From NCBI RefSeq assembly GCF_002198735.1, contig NZ_MWLO01000143.1:39909-103908 (forward strand): a stretch of DNA of 64,000 nucleotides, given 5' to 3'. The translations under genes and the position numbers were made by a program. This DNA comes from Ideonella sp. A 288. Lineage in GTDB: Bacteria > Pseudomonadota > Gammaproteobacteria > Burkholderiales > Burkholderiaceae_C. The notes under the pieces were generated by a model. That model did no database searches. It was not told where the DNA came from and saw nothing but the letters and a program-made list of their open reading frames with translations. Shown here in pieces: positions 59,925 through 64,000 of this stretch (positions are counted from its first letter, which is position 1; each line of letters begins with the position of its first letter).

Positions 59925-60576
59925 GCGCCTGCTGCAGCCGCGCCTGGTGCACGGCGCAGGCCACGCCATCGAACATCGGCAGGCCATGGCCGGCCTGCAG
60001 CGCCCGGGCGTAGCCGCACAGCACGGCGCCGGCCAGCACGACGGCCTGCGCGCCGGCCTGCCGCAGGCGATCGACGGCGCCGCCCAGCGTGTCCAGCAGT
60101 GCCGGCGACACGGCGTCCGGGCCGGGCTCGAAGGCCAGTGGCGCCTCCGGCGCCTCGAAGCCCGCCAGGCGCGAGGCCAGGCCGATGTCGTCGACGCGTT
60201 GGCGGTACAGCGGCAGCAGCGCGGCGCCGAGCGTCAGCAGGCCCACGCGGTCGGCGCGCAGGCAGGCCGTCATCAAGGCGGCCTCGGTCATGCCGACCAC
60301 CGCCAGGTGCGGGTGCAGCGCGCGCAAGCGCGGCGCGGCGCCGTCGAGCGAGATGGCCAGCACGATGGCGTCGTGGTCGGCCGCATGCGCCGCGGCCAGG
60401 GCTGCCGCGCTGGCCTCGGCCACCTGCAGGTCGGGCGCCGAGCGCACCACGCGCGGGCCGTCGGCCGCGGTGACGGCCGTCAGCGTGTCGCCCGGCACAA
60501 GCGCCTGCCGGGCCGAGGCCGCCAGGCGCTCGGTGATGTGCACCGAGGTGTTGGGGTTGATCAGCAGCAGCCGCAT
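59914..60576 (-). CDS. Asp/Glu/hydantoin racemase-family protein lacking both catalytic cysteines
   Basis: 220-residue protein opening M-R-L-L-L-I-N-P-N-T, typical of hydantoin/allantoin racemases. At the first cysteine position it reads L-A-I-S-L-D-G (about 73-79, family A-C-F-x-D-P-G), and at the second V-V-L-A-G-A-V-L-C (about 179-187, family L-G-C-A-G-M). Neither position holds Cys; Cys187 is four to five residues off. It is therefore perhaps not a racemase, or it uses different chemistry. It is downstream of a GntR regulator and near a hydantoinase, so the substrate class fits. Confidence 0.82.
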   Translation of the reverse strand: MRLLLINPNTSVHITERLAASARQALVPGDTLTAVTAADGPRVVRSAPDLQVAEASAAALAAAHAADHDAIVLAISLDGAAPRLRALHPHLAVVGMTEAALMTACLRADRVGLLTLGAALLPLYRQRVDDIGLASRLAGFEAPEAPLAFEPGPDAVSPALLDTLGGAVDRLRQAGAQAVVLAGAVLCGYARALQAGHGLPMFDGVACAVHQARLQQALRE

Positions 60577-60599
60577 GGCCTGGGCCGGCGCACCGCGGG

Positions 60600-61319
60600 T
60601 CAGGCCTTGAAGATGGCCTCGAGGTCGACTTCCTCGGTCGAGGTGTCGAGCTTCAGGCTGCTTTCGATGTGGGCCAGGTGCTCCAGCATCAGCCGCTCGG
60701 CGCGCGGCGCGTCGCGCCGGGCGATGGCGTCGATGATCTCGGAGTGCTCGTCGGCGCGGCAGCTGGTGGCGGTGGGCGCGTCGTACAGGAAGATGATCAG
60801 GCAGGTGAGCATCGACAGCTCGCGCATGCTGCGCGACAGCGCCGAGTTGCCGGCCAGGTCGGCCAGCACGGTGTGGAACTCGCCCGACAGGCGCACGATG
60901 GCGCGCTTGTCGTCGCGGCGGCGGGCGTCCACCTCCAGCTCCTGGTGCTGGCGCAGGCGCGTCACGCGCTCGGGGGTGAGCGTGTCGATCAGCCGCCGCA
61001 GCAGCGCCGGCTCGATCAGCCGGCGCGCCTCGAACACATCGTGCGCCTGCTGCGGCGTGGGCTTGGCCACGTAGGCGCCGCGCTGCGGGTAGAGCTCGAC
61101 GATCTGCTCGTGCGCCATGCGCGCCAGCACCTCGCGCACGCGCGCCCGGCTGACGTGGAAGATGTCGGCCAGCCGCTCTTCCACCAGCTTGGTGCCGGGC
61201 GGCAGGCGGTGCTCGAGGATGGCGACGTAGATGCGCTCGTAGATCTCGTCGTTGGCGTTCTCGCGGTCCAGGCGGGCCTGGGGCGGTGCCTTGCGCGCGG
61301 GGGATGCGGAACTGGCCAT
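60600..61319 (-). CDS. GntR-family (FCD) transcriptional regulator
   Basis: Regulator with N-terminal winged helix (I-Y-E-R-I-Y-V-A-I-L then L-A-D-I-F-H-V-S-R-A-R-V-R-E-V-L) and C-terminal FCD helical effector domain, whose acid-binding His/Asp residues are partly visible (F-E-A-R-R-L-I-E, H-S-E-I-I-D-A-I). ATG 61319 gives 239 residues, the usual length. A longer frame reaches GTG 61457 with a low-complexity Ala/Pro leader and no ribosome site; ATG 61376 is also possible. A TAAAAT element at 61418-61423 on the minus strand fits a promoter between these. It probably controls the neighbouring hydantoin/amide genes. Confidence 0.88.
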   Translation of the reverse strand: MASSASPARKAPPQARLDRENANDEIYERIYVAILEHRLPPGTKLVEERLADIFHVSRARVREVLARMAHEQIVELYPQRGAYVAKPTPQQAHDVFEARRLIEPALLRRLIDTLTPERVTRLRQHQELEVDARRRDDKRAIVRLSGEFHTVLADLAGNSALSRSMRELSMLTCLIIFLYDAPTATSCRADEHSEIIDAIARRDAPRAERLMLEHLAHIESSLKLDTSTEEVDLEAIFKA

Positions 61320-61460
61320 GGCGGGGGATGCAACTGCTGGGGTGGGGGCGGTGCGCCGCGCCAGGCGCCGGGGCATGGCGGCCGCGGCCGTCCGGGGGGC
61401 CGCGCCACCCGGTGCCAGCATTTTATCGAGCAGGCCCTTGGGCCCCGACGCCGCCACCGG

Positions 61461-62186
61461 TCAGTGCCAGCCGAACAGGCGGCCCCAGCCGCGCACCTGC
61501 GCGGGGTCGGCACCGCCGGCGCGCAGCAGGCCCCACACCGTGGTGCTGACGGTGTCGAGCAGCGCGATGCCGGTGGCGGCCTCCACGCGCTCGGCCAGCG
61601 GCGCGGCGCGCAGGTTGGTGCAGAAGGTGGTGATGGCCTGCGGCTTGGCGGCGGCCACCTCGTGCATCAGCGACTCGAGCTGCGCCGGCTCGACCAGCGC
61701 GAAGTCGTGGTTGACGCAGATGCCCAGGTGCCGCTCGGCCACCACCTCGATGCCGATGGCGCGGTAGTTGTCGACGATGCGCTGCTGCACGTCGGCGGTG
61801 TAGGGCGACACCAGCGCCAGCCGCGTGATGCCCTGCAGCGCCATCAGCTCGTTGAGCGCCAGCACCGCGGTGGTGGCGCGGATGCCGGTGCGCTGGTGGA
61901 TGCGCTCGACCAGGCGCAGGTCGCTGTCGAAGCCCAGCCAGCCGGCGGCGGTGCCGCTCCAGCCGATGACGTCCACCTTGGCGTCGGCCAGCAGCTCGGC
62001 CGCGGCCAGGATCTTGCTGTCGTCGAACTGGCCCAGGGCCTGCGCCGAGAGCGAGATCTCGGTGACCTTGAAGCGCGAGAAATGCGCGCTGCAGCCCGGC
62101 ACCGCCGCGGCCAGCGCGCTGGTCAGGGGCTCGAGGGCGGTGTTGGACGACGGCGTCAACACGCCGAGCCGCAGGGGACGGGTCAT
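61461..62186 (-). CDS. Maleate isomerase/arylmalonate decarboxylase-like protein
   Basis: 241-residue member of the Asp/Glu racemase superfamily. ATG 62186 has AAGGAG upstream. In maleate isomerase two cysteines act; here the first is replaced in V-I-G-W-S-G-T-A-A-G-W (near 78) while the second is kept as Cys189 in T-F-C-T-N-L-R-A. A single cysteine near 188 with Gly-Thr at the first site is the arrangement known from arylmalonate decarboxylase. It may therefore decarboxylate a malonate-type acid or be a single-base isomerase; not decided. Divergent from the hydantoinase gene. Confidence 0.82.
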   Translation of the reverse strand: MTRPLRLGVLTPSSNTALEPLTSALAAAVPGCSAHFSRFKVTEISLSAQALGQFDDSKILAAAELLADAKVDVIGWSGTAAGWLGFDSDLRLVERIHQRTGIRATTAVLALNELMALQGITRLALVSPYTADVQQRIVDNYRAIGIEVVAERHLGICVNHDFALVEPAQLESLMHEVAAAKPQAITTFCTNLRAAPLAERVEAATGIALLDTVSTTVWGLLRAGGADPAQVRGWGRLFGWH

Positions 62187-62546
62187 GGCACTCCTTGCTG
62201 GGTGGCGCGGGCGGGCAGGGCCCCGAAACCGCGGCGGTGGGCCGATGATGCCCGAAATCGAAAAATTGTCGGCATTGGTGCTAACACCATACCCGACACA
62301 AAACATGTTGACGATGATGTTGACATCAAAGTCGCAAGCTTCACCAACAACTTGGCCCGGCTCTTGCTCGAACGCTTGTCAGCAGCAGGAATCAGGCCTC
62401 GACGCACCAACGATGGGCAAATCAGCAATGTCAACAAGCATGTCGCCAACAAGTCGTCGCATGCCGCGCCGGATTGGTGCGCCGGGCACCCCGTCGGCGT
62501 GCCTGCGGCGGGCGGCGATGGCAGCGCCCAGCGCCAGGCTGCCCCG
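62187..62546. promoter_or_regulatory. Divergent control region with repeated TGTTGAC motif
   Basis: A 360-bp gap, much more AT-rich than its surroundings at 62260-62440. ATGTTGAC occurs twice 12 bp apart (62305-62312 and 62317-62324). TGTTGACA at 62318-62325 has an exact inverse copy TGTCAACA at 62429-62436. These are good candidates for the GntR regulator's sites. A promoter cannot be fixed by eye. Confidence 0.45.
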
Positions 62547-64000
62547 ATGACCCCCGCCTTCGACCTGGTGGTGCGCCGGGCCCGCGTGGCCACCGCCAGC
62601 GACACCTTCGACGCCGACATCGGCATCGCTGGCGGCCACATCGTGCAGCTCGGCACGCAACTGGCGCCGGGCGCGCGCGAGATCGACGCCGCCGGCCGCG
62701 TGGTCACGCCCGGCGGGGTCGACGCCCACTGCCACCTTGACCAGCCGATGGCCCCGCCGCTGCGCATGGCCGACGATTTCGACACCGGCACCCGCGCCGC
62801 GGCCTGCGGCGGCACCACCACGGTGATCCCGTTCGCGGCGCAGGAAAAGGGCGGCTCTCTGCGCGCCGCGGTGGCCGACTACCACCGCCGCGCCGAGGGC
62901 CGCGCGCACGTCGACCACGCCTTCCACCTGATCGTCAGCGACCCCACGCCGCAGGTGCTGACCGAGGAGCTTCCGGCGCTGATCGCCGAGGGCTACACCT
63001 CGTTCAAGATCTACATGACCTACGACGACCTGAAGCTCGACGACGGCCAGATGCTCGACGTGCTGGCGGTGGCGCGCGAGCATGGCGCGATGGCCATGGT
63101 GCACGCCGAGAACGCCGACTGCATCGAGTGGCTGACGAAACGGCTCGAGGCCGCCGGCCGCACCGCGCCGCGCTTCCATGCGCAGGCGCGGCCGATGCTG
63201 GTCGAGCGCGAGGCCACGCACCGCGCCATCGCGCTGGCCGAGCTGGTGGACGTGCCCATCCTCATCGTCCACGTCTCCGGCCGCGAGGCGGTGGAGCAGA
63301 TCCGCTGGGCCCGCGCCCATGGCCTGTCGGTGTTCGCCGAGACCTGCCCGCAGTACCTGTTCCTGACCGCGGCCGATCTGGGCACCGACGACAGCTACCA
63401 GGGCGCGCGCTGCGTGTGCAGCCCGCCGCCGCGCGACAAGGCCAACCAGCAGGTGATCTGGGACGCGCTGGTCGACGGCCTGTTCACCGTTTTCTCGTCC
63501 GACCACGCGCCCTTCCGCTACGACGCGCCCGAGGGCAAGAAGCCCGGTGGCCAGGAGGTGCCCTTCCGCCACATCCCGAACGGCATCCCGGGCATCGAGA
63601 CACGGTTGGCGCTGCTGTACTCCGAAGGCGTGCTCGGCGGCCGCATCACGCTCGAGAAGTTCGTCGAGCTCACGTCCACCAACCCGGCCAAGGCTTATGG
63701 CCTGCACCCGCGCAAGGGCACCATCGCCATCGGCAGCGACGCCGACCTGGTGATCTGGGACGAGCGCGAGTTCGTACTGTCCAACGATCACCTGCACCAC
63801 GCCGTCGACTACACGCCCTACGCCGGCCAGACCCTGCGCGCCTGGCCCGGCACCACCATCGCCGGCGGCGACGTGGTGTGGGACGGCCGGCAGTTCCACC
63901 CCCGCGCCGGGCGCGGCCGCTTCCTGCGCTGCGGCCCGCCCACGCTGCGCCCGCGCCGCGGGCAAGGGGTTGGCAGAGGGTCATGGAGGGCTCCTTCAGG
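62547..64000 (+). CDS. Dihydropyrimidinase/D-hydantoinase-type amidohydrolase, C-terminus cut by window edge
   Basis: Binuclear metal amidohydrolase opening rings of hydantoins or dihydropyrimidines. Read from ATG 62547 to the right edge with no stop (484 complete codons; the family has about 460-490, so nearly complete). Seen: V-D-A-H-C-H-L-D-Q for the first two metal His, carboxylated Lys154 in S-F-K-I-Y-M, His in M-V-H-A-E-N, His in I-V-H-V-S-G, and Asp in S-S-D-H-A-P-F. With the racemase-like, GntR and isomerase-like genes opposite, it suggests a hydantoin or pyrimidine-type locus. No carbamoylase is in the window. Confidence 0.93.
   Translation, partial: MTPAFDLVVRRARVATASDTFDADIGIAGGHIVQLGTQLAPGAREIDAAGRVVTPGGVDAHCHLDQPMAPPLRMADDFDTGTRAAACGGTTTVIPFAAQEKGGSLRAAVADYHRRAEGRAHVDHAFHLIVSDPTPQVLTEELPALIAEGYTSFKIYMTYDDLKLDDGQMLDVLAVAREHGAMAMVHAENADCIEWLTKRLEAAGRTAPRFHAQARPMLVEREATHRAIALAELVDVPILIVHVSGREAVEQIRWARAHGLSVFAETCPQYLFLTAADLGTDDSYQGARCVCSPPPRDKANQQVIWDALVDGLFTVFSSDHAPFRYDAPEGKKPGGQEVPFRHIPNGIPGIETRLALLYSEGVLGGRITLEKFVELTSTNPAKAYGLHPRKGTIAIGSDADLVIWDEREFVLSNDHLHHAVDYTPYAGQTLRAWPGTTIAGGDVVWDGRQFHPRAGRGRFLRCGPPTLRPRRGQGVGRGSWRAPS

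Noticed and set aside
1..64000. CRISPR arrays, rRNA or tRNA genes, intact insertion sequences, prophage genes
   Set aside because: No regularly spaced repeats, RNA gene signatures, transposase motifs or phage structural genes were seen on reading both strands.

Overview
The window looks like a chromosome segment of a high-GC betaproteobacterium, most likely Burkholderiales of the Rubrivivax/Leptothrix/Comamonadaceae type. The reasons are the uniformly GC-rich coding, the orphan Bug/TctC-type periplasmic receptors typical of that order, the many LysR and Crp/Fnr regulators, and the tight head-to-tail operons. No rRNA, tRNA, CRISPR array, integrase or intact insertion sequence was seen. Both edge genes are cut: a sulfatase at the left and a hydantoinase-type amidohydrolase at the right.

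Positions 1-36705 form a catabolic region centred on sulfate esters. A left-edge arylsulfatase and a Crp/Fnr regulator lie opposite a six-gene operon (Bug receptor, sulfatase, Bug receptor, enolase-superfamily enzyme, GMC alcohol oxidase/dehydrogenase, aldehyde dehydrogenase). A hydrolase and a LysR gene follow, divergent from a TonB-dependent receptor. A six-gene minus-strand operon (24365 down to 15374) then encodes an anchored protein of unknown family, an arylsulfatase, an acyl-CoA synthetase, a wax-ester synthase/DGAT, an MBL-fold alkylsulfatase and a DUF2505 protein. Next come an octahaem cytochrome with TPRs, a glutaminase, an aldehyde dehydrogenase remnant, a second member of the unknown family, a coniferyl-aldehyde-type dehydrogenase, a ThDP enzyme, a LysR regulator, an ABC solute receptor and an amidase. 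A reasonable reading is uptake of sulfated organics, desulfation, oxidation of the freed alcohol to acid, and CoA activation or storage as wax ester. Four intergenic 16-bp palindromes of the form TGTC-N8-GACA sit in front of the main transcription units of this region and point to one regulon, probably under the Crp/Fnr protein encoded beside two of them.

Positions 36706-37217 are a gene-free junction of lower GC holding a strong terminator and possibly a small RNA. After it the gene content becomes mixed, housekeeping or accessory: a fluoroacetate-dehalogenase-type hydrolase with a complete active site, a DUF1499 protein, two divergent exported GH13 enzymes (pullulanase type and alpha-glucosidase type), a DUF885 metallopeptidase, several small proteins, a ferredoxin overlapping an acylphosphatase gene, and a DUF2889 protein.

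Positions 49703-56307 are an ion-transport cluster: two paralogous putative Na+/H+ antiporters, a CaCA-type cation exchanger, a MASE1 histidine kinase with a FixJ/LuxR-type regulator, and two small membrane proteins flanking the second antiporter. A perfect 24-bp palindrome lies just after the regulator gene and before the second antiporter operon. The right end carries PhoD, a few hypothetical proteins, and a hydantoin/amide locus (racemase-like protein, GntR regulator, maleate isomerase/arylmalonate decarboxylase-like enzyme, divergent hydantoinase).
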